From positions 341,748-405,747 of the forward strand of contig NZ_KE383918.1 in assembly GCF_000422785.1 (NCBI RefSeq): a DNA stretch of 64,000 bases, written 5' to 3'. Shown here one piece after another: positions 9,370 through 17,126 of this stretch. The notes beneath the pieces were generated by a model. The model made no database searches and was not told the origin of the DNA. It was given only the letters and a program-made list of their open reading frames with translations. The position numbers were made by a program, and so were the translations under genes. Origin of the DNA: Pseudovibrio exalbescens DSM 16456 (GTDB taxonomy: Bacteria > Pseudomonadota > Alphaproteobacteria > Rhizobiales > Stappiaceae). Positions within the stretch are counted from its first letter, which is position 1. The number at the start of each line of letters is the position of its first letter.

Positions 9370-10253
9370 AAGAAACTGATCGGGAAGTAGCGCAGGTACA
9401 AATCGTCCAGCCGGCCTTCTTCCTGAAGGCGTGTCAACGCAATGTTGATGGCTGACACCAGCACCTCATCGTCCGGGCGAACCGCAATGGACAAACCTTC
9501 GCCGAAATAGTCCGGGTCCAGCCATGCGGGGCCTGCGAAAACGCAGCAGTCCACGGAGGCCTCACTCTCAAGCCAGAAGGACAGGCGCATGCTGTCCCCA
9601 AAGTGAGCGTCCACATCACCGCGCACCAGGGCCTGCCGGGCGCGCTCTGTTGTGGGATAGGCCTTCAGTTGGGTCAGCGGAAAGAACCGCTCGAGATAGG
9701 CTTCATAGCGTGAGCCCGCAGCCACCGAAACAGACTTGCCTTCCAGTGTCTCCGGCAGGGCCTCAAGTGCCGCATCCTTTTGCATCACGAAACGAGCAGG
9801 CAGGCGCATGTAGACTTGAGAAAACGCCACCTTCTCCAATGTGTCGGGGGTGATGGCCAGGCCGGCAATAACCGCATCACCCTCGTTTCCCTCCAGCGCC
9901 GGCAGCATTTGAGCGAATGGTTTCACGCTCAAACTGCAGGGGATGTCAAGCACTTCACAAATCCCGCGCGCCAGATCCACGTTGTAGCCGACCAGGCGAC
10001 CCGAGGCATCGCGAAATGCAAACGGCGGGAAATCATCGGCTGCCATGAACCGGATCTTGTCCGGCATTTGCGTGGCGGAGGCCACGAGCCCATCCGGATG
10101 GACGAAGGAAGGGAGCTGCGGTTCCTTTGCATTTGACCCGTCAATGCTTTGAGCTAGGGCGAATGAGGACCCTGCAATAAGGGGCACGACAATCAAGGAC
10201 TGTAAAAAAAACAAGGATAAAACTACTAATTTATCGATAAAGCGCGCTGTCAT
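9366..10253 (-). CDS. Periplasmic solute-binding protein, family 3
   Basis: A 295-aa secreted binding protein of the amino-acid/ectoine (SBP_bac_3) family. The frame is open to 10346, but ATG 10253 starts a clear signal peptide: basic MTAR, then a long hydrophobic stretch ending in SFALAQ, with cleavage predicted after ALA. The mature protein has FPPFAFRDASGRLVGYNVDL near its start, typical of the first lobe. No ABC permease or ATPase gene is adjacent, so it may act as an orphan sensor or serve a distant transporter. It is divergent from the glycosyltransferase gene, with 47 bases between starts. Confidence 0.82.
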   Translation of the reverse strand: MTARFIDKLVVLSLFFLQSLIVVPLIAGSSFALAQSIDGSNAKEPQLPSFVHPDGLVASATQMPDKIRFMAADDFPPFAFRDASGRLVGYNVDLARGICEVLDIPCSLSVKPFAQMLPALEGNEGDAVIAGLAITPDTLEKVAFSQVYMRLPARFVMQKDAALEALPETLEGKSVSVAAGSRYEAYLERFFPLTQLKAYPTTERARQALVRGDVDAHFGDSMRLSFWLESEASVDCCVFAGPAWLDPDYFGEGLSIAVRPDDEVLVSAINIALTRLQEEGRLDDLYLRYFPISFF

Positions 10254-10300
10254 TTGAAACCGTGAGTCCCTTGGCTCTGCATTCCACTGGGAGATAGTAG

Positions 10301-12253
10301 GTGAATGCCAGCATAGGTGAAAGATCAGAAAAACTGGTGAACACACCGCAGGAAACTCTGGATCAGTCGTTTTTTCTGCGGCGGATGGCTCTCAAGGCGG
10401 ATCTTGGGTCAGTCCGGCCTTCTCAAAAAGGTCCTTCACCAGTCGAATTGGCAGTGGCTCGACAGTGTCAGGTGCCTTTGAAGGACATTGCACGTGTGTG
10501 TTCACTGCATGCGGTCAATGGAAAAGCGTTAAGCCAATCCTTGATTGAAAGCGGGCGGTTGTCGGCCAATCAGTTTTATTGGGCATTGGCCGGCCGGTTG
10601 CGTCTCAAGTTCGCTCAGGAAGGCAGTCTGAAAGTCGCCTCAGACAGGTTGTTGGACCACAGGCCCTTGTGTCTGGATGGCTTGCTGATGGTGCCGGCTG
10701 TCGACGCCAACCGTCGCGCTGTCATGGCCGTATCGCCAGTGGGTGCACAAGCTGACACACTGGCACGCCTCGTGTTGCAGAAGGCGACCCACGGTGTTCC
10801 GCTGGTGGTGGTCACGCCAAATGAACTGAGGCAGCTGGTCGTGACGGCCCACAGCACGGTGGGTATGGTGGAAGCCAACAGGGCCCATTCAGCCTACTCG
10901 CGCGCTCATGGCCGGCAGAAGTCGTTGATGTCCTTTGCTCCTTTCATCTTGTTTACGCTCGCACCCATTGGGGGAACTGTCATATTGATCGTGTCCGCTG
11001 TCCTGAAGGTGTGCGCGCTCGCCTTGGGCAGCCTTCGCCTTGCCGCAGCATGGCAGACGAGAAAACGCCCGCCGGTGAAATCAGCCTCACCCGGAGACCT
11101 GTGGAACCTGCCGATCTACACCATCCTCGTCCCGCTTTATGATGAGGACGCGGTGTGTCCGCAATTGGTGCGGGCACTGAGCAATCTGGATTATCCGAAA
11201 AACCGGCTGCAAATCCTGTTTTTGACAGAGCAGGACGACACCCGCACCCGCGAACGCCTCAAGGCAATGGCTGAACCACACATGCAGGTGTTGACCTTGC
11301 CCGATGGGCAGCCGCGCACCAAACCTCGGGCCTTGGGTGTTGGTCTTCAAATGGCGCGCGGCGCATTCATCACGGTGTTTGATGCGGAAGATCGGCCTGA
11401 TCCCGATCAATTGAAAAAGGCGATTGCCCGCTTTCGTACTGAAACGCCGGATCTGGCTTGCCTTCAGGCCTCACTATTCATTGATCATGCGCAATCAGGT
11501 TTGTTGGTGCGTCAGTTCGCATTGGAATATGCGAGCCTTTTTGATGTCATGCTGCCATGGCTTGCGGACAAAAATCTGCTGATCCCACTGGGGGGAACCT
11601 CAAACCATTTCAAAACCGACCTATTGCGGCAGGTAGGAGGGTGGGATCCCTACAATGTAACCGAGGACGCAGATCTCGGCGTTCGTCTCACCCGCTATGG
11701 TTATCGCGTGGCAACATTGGACAGCACAACACGGGAAGAAGCGCCCCTCAAGTGGGACGTTTGGATTTCGCAGCGTAGGCGTTGGCACAAGGGGTGGATG
11801 CAAACGGTTCTGGTGCATTTGCGTCATCCGGTTAAGTTGAGGCGGGAACTTGGACCGCGTAACAGTCTCCTGTTTCTGTTGTGGTTCGTGGGTGGCTTGG
11901 TCTGCATGATGGCTGCACCATGGACACTTGTAGCCCTTCTGGGCGTCATGATCCATTCGGCGACATCGGCTGAAGGTGTCCCCTACTGGGTGCCCATGAT
12001 AGGCGCTCTGGGGGCATTCTGTTTTTCGATCGGGTTCGGTGGCGCCGTTTTCTGTCTGAGGGAAGGAGCCCGGCGCCGCGGTTTGACCGTTCACTTTTGG
12101 GAGTACCTGAGTGTACCTGTCTACTGGCTGCTGGGAAGTTGTGCCTGCTATGGTGCCCTTATAGATCTTTTTTTCCGTCCCCATCATTGGCGCAAGACCA
12201 GCCATGGTCATGTGACGTACGACCCGGAAGCCGTTCCCGTTGCAGCGGAATAG
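10301..12253 (+). CDS. Membrane GT2 glycosyltransferase with N-terminal GspE-like region
   Basis: A 650-aa processive-type family 2 glycosyltransferase. After an approximately 200-residue cytoplasmic N-terminal region there are two hydrophobic segments (about 210-250). The catalytic domain follows with TILVPLYDED (274-283), DAED (361-364), TEDADLG (454-460) and QRRRW (491-495), the D, DxD, TED and QxxRW signatures of cellulose-synthase-like enzymes. Further membrane helices lie at about 522-545, 558-580 and 600-625. The N-terminal region (LIESGRLSANQFYWALAGRL) resembles the GspE/MshE N-terminal domain found in some NfrB-like transferases. The start is GTG 10301. Product polysaccharide unknown; no PilZ or BcsB gene is adjacent. 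Confidence 0.82.
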   Translation: MNASIGERSEKLVNTPQETLDQSFFLRRMALKADLGSVRPSQKGPSPVELAVARQCQVPLKDIARVCSLHAVNGKALSQSLIESGRLSANQFYWALAGRLRLKFAQEGSLKVASDRLLDHRPLCLDGLLMVPAVDANRRAVMAVSPVGAQADTLARLVLQKATHGVPLVVVTPNELRQLVVTAHSTVGMVEANRAHSAYSRAHGRQKSLMSFAPFILFTLAPIGGTVILIVSAVLKVCALALGSLRLAAAWQTRKRPPVKSASPGDLWNLPIYTILVPLYDEDAVCPQLVRALSNLDYPKNRLQILFLTEQDDTRTRERLKAMAEPHMQVLTLPDGQPRTKPRALGVGLQMARGAFITVFDAEDRPDPDQLKKAIARFRTETPDLACLQASLFIDHAQSGLLVRQFALEYASLFDVMLPWLADKNLLIPLGGTSNHFKTDLLRQVGGWDPYNVTEDADLGVRLTRYGYRVATLDSTTREEAPLKWDVWISQRRRWHKGWMQTVLVHLRHPVKLRRELGPRNSLLFLLWFVGGLVCMMAAPWTLVALLGVMIHSATSAEGVPYWVPMIGALGAFCFSIGFGGAVFCLREGARRRGLTVHFWEYLSVPVYWLLGSCACYGALIDLFFRPHHWRKTSHGHVTYDPEAVPVAAE

Positions 12254-12260
12254 ATCCGGG

Positions 12261-12809
12261 TTATCGTGCCATTGCCGCCTCAAGGCGCGGCAGGAATGCC
12301 CAAAAATCTCGATTGAAGGACTTCAGCTTGGACAGGGTCGTGTCCAATTCTGCAAGTCGCGCAGCGTTAACGGGACGAACCCGGCCAAGAAACACCTGTT
12401 CTTTTGTTTCTGTAACCCGCATGGAATGGGTGTGGGTGATGGCGCCGTGATCGTCCAGCACGAACATGCAATGGTTCAACTCATTACGGGTCTTGGTAAT
12501 GCGCTCGAATTGCCGGATCAAACCGCGCAATTCACCCCGAACCTGCTTGTCCTTGAGGTTGGTCTTGCTCAATCGGCCGATCAGATCCAGCCGGGCTCGC
12601 GACGTGTTCAGTGTAAAGAACACGATGGCCGCTGATTTCTGGTCAATACTCAGAAGCAGCATGAGCACATAGACGAATAGGCTCTCATTGTTGGACCAAC
12701 TAAAGTTCAGCGTACCGATGAGCGCAAGAAATCGGGTGCGTTGGTCGGAGGTTGTATCTGCAGCCGCTTCGATGGAGGCAAAGTCTGGCGTTGGGGGCAG
12801 TTTTGTCAT
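12261..12809 (-). CDS. Uncharacterised helical protein with HEPN-like RNELNH motif
   Basis: A 182-aa, largely alpha-helical protein with no family I can name. It has a hydrophobic helix (about 42-66, LFVYVLMLLLS), then TRNELNH near residues 107-113. An Arg-Asn-x3-His (R-x4-H) motif of this kind is the active-site mark of HEPN ribonucleases. This protein could be a HEPN-like toxin, an antiphage factor or simply a helical protein with a chance match. No nucleotidyltransferase (MNT) antitoxin gene is next to it. Convergent with the glycosyltransferase gene, 7 bases away. The codon choice looks like its neighbours. Confidence 0.7.
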   Translation of the reverse strand: MTKLPPTPDFASIEAAADTTSDQRTRFLALIGTLNFSWSNNESLFVYVLMLLLSIDQKSAAIVFFTLNTSRARLDLIGRLSKTNLKDKQVRGELRGLIRQFERITKTRNELNHCMFVLDDHGAITHTHSMRVTETKEQVFLGRVRPVNAARLAELDTTLSKLKSFNRDFWAFLPRLEAAMAR

Positions 12810-12921
12810 TATCTGTTCCTGCCGATTGTGTCGCCTTTATATAAAGTCCTACAATATATAGTGGGGCGGGAAAGGCTCGGGTTCAACCAGTAGGGAACGT
12901 TTACGGACGGCAAGAAGCGAC

Positions 12922-13488
12922 ATGAGCAGATCAGGAGCACTGTGGGATACTCTCTTGAGCTTCTTGCGGCTCGGACAGCCGTTGAACCGGCCCGTTCGGA
13001 TCCTGTCCCGGCGGCTGGATCCCTTTCTGGCGGATACGCGGAGGCGCTTTGGGGAAAGTAGCCAGATCTTCTATCGCCCCTTCATGATCGGTTTTCTGGG
13101 TAGCGTTATTGATGGCATGGCCCGCGACGTGGCCAGAACGAGCGACCCTAACCTGATAGGCGCTATGCAAGTGCGTGTCTGGCAACAGATTACCGGATTG
13201 TCGGACGCTTCCATCGGAGACCTCATGAGCCAGGAAAGCCTGAGGCAATCGCAGGGTTTCTTAAGGGGGTGGGATCTTGGAGATCGCTTCCGAAAAGTCT
13301 TTGAAGATCCCAATACGTTTTCGCTGTGGTACGACTTGGCGCAACTGGAGGGCGATGGCGAGAATGATGATAGTATTCGCATTGCCTTGTCGGATGTATT
13401 CGAAACGCCTTCACAAGAAAAATTAACAAAATACGACCCAAGGGTGCTTGCTGCTTGGCGTTTGTCTTTGCAGCAGGGTTTGTACTAA
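12922..13488 (+). CDS. Hypothetical protein
   Basis: A 188-aa protein I do not recognise. It begins with a basic region (several Arg in the first 45 residues), has a short hydrophobic stretch near 52-62 (FMIGFLGSVI), and is acidic toward the C-terminus. No signal peptide or catalytic motif is evident. It starts 112 bases from the divergent 12809 start and is followed by an AT-rich gap. Possibly cytoplasmic. Confidence 0.65.
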   Translation: MSRSGALWDTLLSFLRLGQPLNRPVRILSRRLDPFLADTRRRFGESSQIFYRPFMIGFLGSVIDGMARDVARTSDPNLIGAMQVRVWQQITGLSDASIGDLMSQESLRQSQGFLRGWDLGDRFRKVFEDPNTFSLWYDLAQLEGDGENDDSIRIALSDVFETPSQEKLTKYDPRVLAAWRLSLQQGLY

Positions 13489-13984
13489 TAGCGGCGTAAT
13501 GGGAAATTTCACCTTGGTGATATAATATGATAATAAAATATGATTAATGGGTATAATATTACGCAATTGCCATATTTTATTCTCATTTGATACTCGAAAA
13601 AGCTGAGCTCCGTTATGGCTGGCGTCATAGTCGTTCTCCAAAACATCGGTAAAACAATACGTTGTCATTTTATTAAAGTTTTAAATTGACGCAGCGGCGC
13701 TATGGGTCTTTACTAATCCTTGTAACCAACGGACCAACCAGCGATGCAACGCTGAAAACAAGAAGTCGCAGGGTTTACATTATGACGCATCATCACTGTT
13801 AGATGTAAGGGCCAGCGCCCGCACTCTCCGAAAACAAAAAGTAGTCGGCTTGCCATTGGCAAGAACAGGAAAAGTGCGTCCAAAACCGGGCTCACAGCCC
13901 AAAACGAAGAAGAGTGACGAACGTTAAGCACACGCGAAGAAGACGGTGCCCGTTTGATCACTCCACAAAAAGTGGAGAACTAAA
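13489..13984. other. AT-rich gap and long leader before the secretion locus
   Basis: There is no convincing gene in these 496 bases. The first 200 are markedly AT-rich (for example around 13520-13590), a plausible promoter area. The later part holds three small hairpins: CTTGCC/GGCAAG at 13849-13863, GGGCT/AGCCC at 13888-13900, and a Shine-Dalgarno-pairing hairpin at 13961-13977. A long structured 5' leader for the secretion locus is a reasonable inference. Confidence 0.6.
13961..13977 (+). promoter_or_regulatory. Hairpin that pairs the ribosome-binding site of the acidic repeat protein
   Basis: CTCCAC (13961-13966) and GTGGAG (13972-13977) form a perfect 6-bp stem with an AAAAA loop. The right arm contains GGAG, which is the Shine-Dalgarno sequence 7 bases before ATG 13985. 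When folded, the hairpin would hide the ribosome-binding site. This suggests translational control, for example by temperature or a binding protein. It is an inference from base pairing only. Confidence 0.5.
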
Positions 13985-14857
13985 ATGCCAGGACCTCGTC
14001 TGGGTGGAAACACTAACAACAATCTACTGTTCGATGACATTCGCATTGATGACGTGGACGCCAAGTTCGAAACCGACGTGAAAATTGATGATGCAGACAT
14101 CACTGCCTCATCAAATGAAAACGACAACAAGGTCGATAACGACAACAAGGTCGATAGCGACAACAAAAATGATCAAGATCAGGGCCAGATCCAGGGTCAG
14201 TCCACCCAACAGGGACAAGATCAGGGTCAGGGACAAGATCAGGGCCAAGGTCAGGATCAGGGTCAACAACAGGCTAGTTCGTCTGGTGCGCTTGCCGCTA
14301 CCAAGACTGATGTCGACAACGGTAACGACATTGACATCACCATTCAGGATCTGCTCCCCGAAGATTGGATGCGGCCTGAAGACAACGACTTCATCGACAT
14401 CGACGATGATGTGAATGCGCCAATTCTTGCAGCGGATCATGACAGCTCCATCAACTACAACCCAGGTGATGACGTCATTTTGAACGCTAATGCCAATGGC
14501 GCTGGCAATGACGCAGCATTCAACATCACGCAAGTTTCGGATCTGGTTGATAACGACCGGCTGTCGAACCCAACCGTGTCAAATGATGCCGCGTTCGTAC
14601 CTGTGGCCGTTCAGTTCGGCGGTCAGGCTGATACCGGTGACGGTATCGATGCGGATGACTCCAAGGGCAATTGGGGTTCAGGTAACGGTGATGATGGGTC
14701 TGTTGCCGCTGAAGCCATGGCTTCTGCTGACAAGTCCCTGGATACCGACGCTTTCAATCAGGACATCGTCATGGGTGCCAACCTGCAGTACAACCTCGTG
14801 GATGCGACGGTTGTCGGTGGTAACTACGTCGACTCTGATGCCGGCGAAGACGCCTAA
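13985..14857 (+). CDS. Acidic Asp/Gln-repeat protein, probable type I secretion cargo
   Basis: A 290-aa, very acidic low-complexity protein of no family I can name. Order: a short N-terminal part with NTNNNLLFDD; an Asp/Asn block of repeated DNKVDN units (about 47-64); a DQGQGQ block (about 62-97); then an Asp-rich region ending in LVDATVVGGNYVDSD. It has no signal peptide and no RTX nonapeptides. The final QYN...VGGNYVDSD stretch resembles the repeated motif of the next gene. The upstream position to the exporter and the lack of a Sec signal make it a likely secreted or surface protein. Calcium binding by the Asp-rich parts is possible but unproven. Confidence 0.72.
   Translation: MPGPRLGGNTNNNLLFDDIRIDDVDAKFETDVKIDDADITASSNENDNKVDNDNKVDSDNKNDQDQGQIQGQSTQQGQDQGQGQDQGQGQDQGQQQASSSGALAATKTDVDNGNDIDITIQDLLPEDWMRPEDNDFIDIDDDVNAPILAADHDSSINYNPGDDVILNANANGAGNDAAFNITQVSDLVDNDRLSNPTVSNDAAFVPVAVQFGGQADTGDGIDADDSKGNWGSGNGDDGSVAAEAMASADKSLDTDAFNQDIVMGANLQYNLVDATVVGGNYVDSDAGEDA
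14123..14266 (+). repeat. 18-base tandem repeats coding for DNKVDN and DQGQGQ
   Basis: Three units of 18 bases lie at 14123-14140, 14141-14158 and 14159-14176 (the first two differ at one base, the third is diverged). Three more 18-base units lie at 14213-14230, 14231-14248 and 14249-14266, coding for the Gln/Gly/Asp block. All keep the reading frame, so copy number can change without breaking the protein. Confidence 0.85.
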
Positions 14858-14874
14858 TTAACCTCCCTAAGCAA

Positions 14875-14924
14875 GGGGGGGCGAGTTCCTGCAATGATTG
14901 CCGGGCCTCGCCCCCCCTTTTTTT
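14875..14924 (+). terminator. Strong hairpin terminator/attenuator between the two cargo genes
   Basis: GGGGGGGCGAG (14875-14885) pairs perfectly with CTCGCCCCCCC (14907-14917), followed by seven T. This 11-bp GC-rich stem should stop most transcripts after the acidic repeat gene. Readthrough, or a promoter just after it, must supply the exporter genes. A partial terminator here would make the first cargo far more abundant than the transport genes. Confidence 0.9.
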
Positions 14925-14992
14925 CACGAGTAAGTCGGTGCTCAACCAAAATGGTTGGGCAAGTACCTCGGAGTAGGATGGGAGGAAAAACG

Positions 14993-17125
14993 ATGTACGC
15001 CCTGGGTGTTTCCGAATTTATTACCCGCTTTATCGGTCATTGGGAGGTCTCCGAAGATTGGGGATACTGGTTCACTTCATACGCTCCAGGTGATGCAGAT
15101 CCGCAAAAGCCTGAGTTGGTGTGGGTGGGGCGTGATCTTTTTCGGGGCAACGCGAAAGACATCGAACTCGGTGCAGGTGCACGAGGTGTTGACCTGAAAG
15201 GGTTTCCCGTTGCTGATCTTCCTTCCAGTGGCATCGGGGGCAGTCGCTTTTTTACACCTGCACAACTAGGGGATTTGCCGGTGCGTCTGGAGGCGCTGGA
15301 ACCTCAGGGTGCTGCCGGTTTCAGTACCGGTTTTATACAGATAAACGGAGAAATAGTCACTCCGGCTGTCTACAGCTATGGTGAAGACGGTGGTGTGTCC
15401 GTCGTCATCACGCAAACGAACTTCACATGGGACAATGACATTCTGATCCAAGGTGAGTTCAGCATTGGCGTTGTTTACAACCTTCAGATATCGCAGGCCT
15501 CTACAGAGTTTGTCGAAAGTGCTTACGCGCTCGTCTCGGATGCCAATGAAGCTTCGATGATGAGCTCGAACGCCTTGGCGGAACAACTGGCAGAAACACT
15601 CACGTCTGTGTCCATGTCCATGGTCGCGTCCTACGGCATTCTTTCCGACGAAGCCTACGAGGAAATTTTGGCTCAGCGTCGTCTTGAAATGGAAGAGGCT
15701 GCCGAAAACGGCGGTGTCATCGGCCCTGAAGCAGGAACAACCGTCTCATCCATTTGGGTGAACGGTCAGGAAAGCGAAGCAACCTCTGCGCCAGACCTTG
15801 AAAGCTATATAACCGTTGCGCCGCTGGATGATATGGACAGCCGTTTCGACGACCCAGCGCTCGGGGTGTTGGAGGTTGGCAGCAACACGGCGATCAACAA
15901 TGCAACAGTTGTTGATGGACCGGAGACCTTCGGCTCGCTGATGGTTCACGGCAACTATTACGACATGAGCGCTATCGTACAGCTCAACATTCTGCATGAT
16001 GGCGACACCCTGCCAACCGGTGTTCTGGCGCCGCCGGAGATGACGACCCAACAGTTCGTCGACAGTCTGGTGCAGCAACAAACAGTGTTCACTTCCATGA
16101 TGCAGGGGGCGAGCACGGCTCAGCAGACGGCAAGCTCCAATACGATGGACAACTATGCCCGCTTTGACACAGTTGTTGAAGCGCCCCCCCCAACAGAAAT
16201 GCCGCTATTGCAAGCAGGAGCCGGGGCTTCCGGCAGCTTGTGGACCATCGACTACTCTTGGGGAGACTTTTTTGATGTTTCCCGCCTGACCCAGATCAAC
16301 CATATCATTGACAACGACGTGGTTGGTCAGATCGAGTTGAGTGAAAATAAATCTCTCCTCATCGGCGACAATTATTCCGAAAATACTTCCCTATTTATAG
16401 AGATCTCCGGGAACTATGACCTGATTATCGTCGGTGGTGACTATTTCGAGATGAGTTATATCTGTCAGAAGAACATCATCTTTGATGCTGATTACATTCA
16501 AGGACTGAGTCAGGCATTTGAATCGGATCAGATGACATCGTCTTTCTCCGGCAACACGTTGATAAACTCTGCAAGTATTGGCGATGCTGGCACGCCAATT
16601 GCTTTTGACTACATGAGCGAAAGCGCGGCACAGCTGAGTGCGTTGATTGAAGCAGGCGAAACCAATCTCGATGCACTGCTTACCAGCATGTTTTCCGGCT
16701 ATGCCGGGCAGCCGTTCAATGTGCTTTACGTCAGTGGCAACTACTATGATACCACGGCGATTTTTCAGACGAACGTCATTGAAGACGCCGATGCCGTTGC
16801 CGTAGGAGCTCAGGCTGAAGCCACGACAAGCCTGAGTGTTTCAACCGGCAGCAATGTGGCCATCAACAACGCCAGCATCGTTGACTACGACAGTGCAGGT
16901 GACCTGAAGATGCTGGCCGGTGACCACTACGAAGACAGCTTTTTGATGCAGGCAAACCTGCTTCCCGAAGACCTGGAAAATGCCCAGGACATGGACGCGC
17001 TGGCATCAGAGGTTGTTGTTTTTGCAGTTGAAGGTTCAACAGAGGAAACCATTACAGGAGACTCCGCTGAGATTGTCAAACCTGACATGACCAACGACGA
17101 TATGTTCTCCTCGGTTCTGGCATAA
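14993..17125 (+). CDS. Large repeat protein of the type I secretion locus
   Basis: A 710-aa acidic protein of no recognised family. ATG 14993 is chosen over the longer open frame because GGGAGG lies 7 bases before it. Five copies of a motif of the form G-(N/D)-(Y/F/H)-(Y/F)-(D/E)-x(6)-Q-x-N occur at about 320, 424, 481, 582 and 643, each followed by Ile/Leu and Asp-rich residues. A second motif (SNTAINNATVVD and relatives) occurs at about 297, 520 and 620, ahead of the first. There is no signal peptide and there are no GGxGxDxxx repeats. The C-terminus ends in DDMFSSVLA, acidic then hydrophobic as in some PrtD-type secretion signals. The exporter gene begins one base after its stop. A secreted adhesin or matrix protein is my best guess. 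Confidence 0.75.
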   Translation: MYALGVSEFITRFIGHWEVSEDWGYWFTSYAPGDADPQKPELVWVGRDLFRGNAKDIELGAGARGVDLKGFPVADLPSSGIGGSRFFTPAQLGDLPVRLEALEPQGAAGFSTGFIQINGEIVTPAVYSYGEDGGVSVVITQTNFTWDNDILIQGEFSIGVVYNLQISQASTEFVESAYALVSDANEASMMSSNALAEQLAETLTSVSMSMVASYGILSDEAYEEILAQRRLEMEEAAENGGVIGPEAGTTVSSIWVNGQESEATSAPDLESYITVAPLDDMDSRFDDPALGVLEVGSNTAINNATVVDGPETFGSLMVHGNYYDMSAIVQLNILHDGDTLPTGVLAPPEMTTQQFVDSLVQQQTVFTSMMQGASTAQQTASSNTMDNYARFDTVVEAPPPTEMPLLQAGAGASGSLWTIDYSWGDFFDVSRLTQINHIIDNDVVGQIELSENKSLLIGDNYSENTSLFIEISGNYDLIIVGGDYFEMSYICQKNIIFDADYIQGLSQAFESDQMTSSFSGNTLINSASIGDAGTPIAFDYMSESAAQLSALIEAGETNLDALLTSMFSGYAGQPFNVLYVSGNYYDTTAIFQTNVIEDADAVAVGAQAEATTSLSVSTGSNVAINNASIVDYDSAGDLKMLAGDHYEDSFLMQANLLPEDLENAQDMDALASEVVVFAVEGSTEETITGDSAEIVKPDMTNDDMFSSVLA
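15881..16977 (+). repeat. Diverged protein-level repeats in the secreted protein
   Basis: Repeats coding for G-N/D-Y-Y-D...Q-x-N lie at 15950-16008, 16262-16320, 16433-16497, 16736-16794 and 16919-16977. The companion SNxxINNAxxxD unit is at 15881, 16550 and 16850. The spacing is irregular (roughly 60-100 residues) and the DNA is not conserved, so these are old duplications kept at protein level. Confidence 0.7.
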
Positions 17126-17126
17126 C

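Noticed and set aside
13423-13668. 81-codon minus-strand frame in the AT-rich gap
   Set aside because: No ribosome site, no homology, and it overlaps the end of the 12922 gene.
13985-17125. RTX calcium-binding nonapeptides
   Set aside because: I looked for GGxGxDxxx in both cargo proteins and found none; the Asp-rich repeats have a different pattern.
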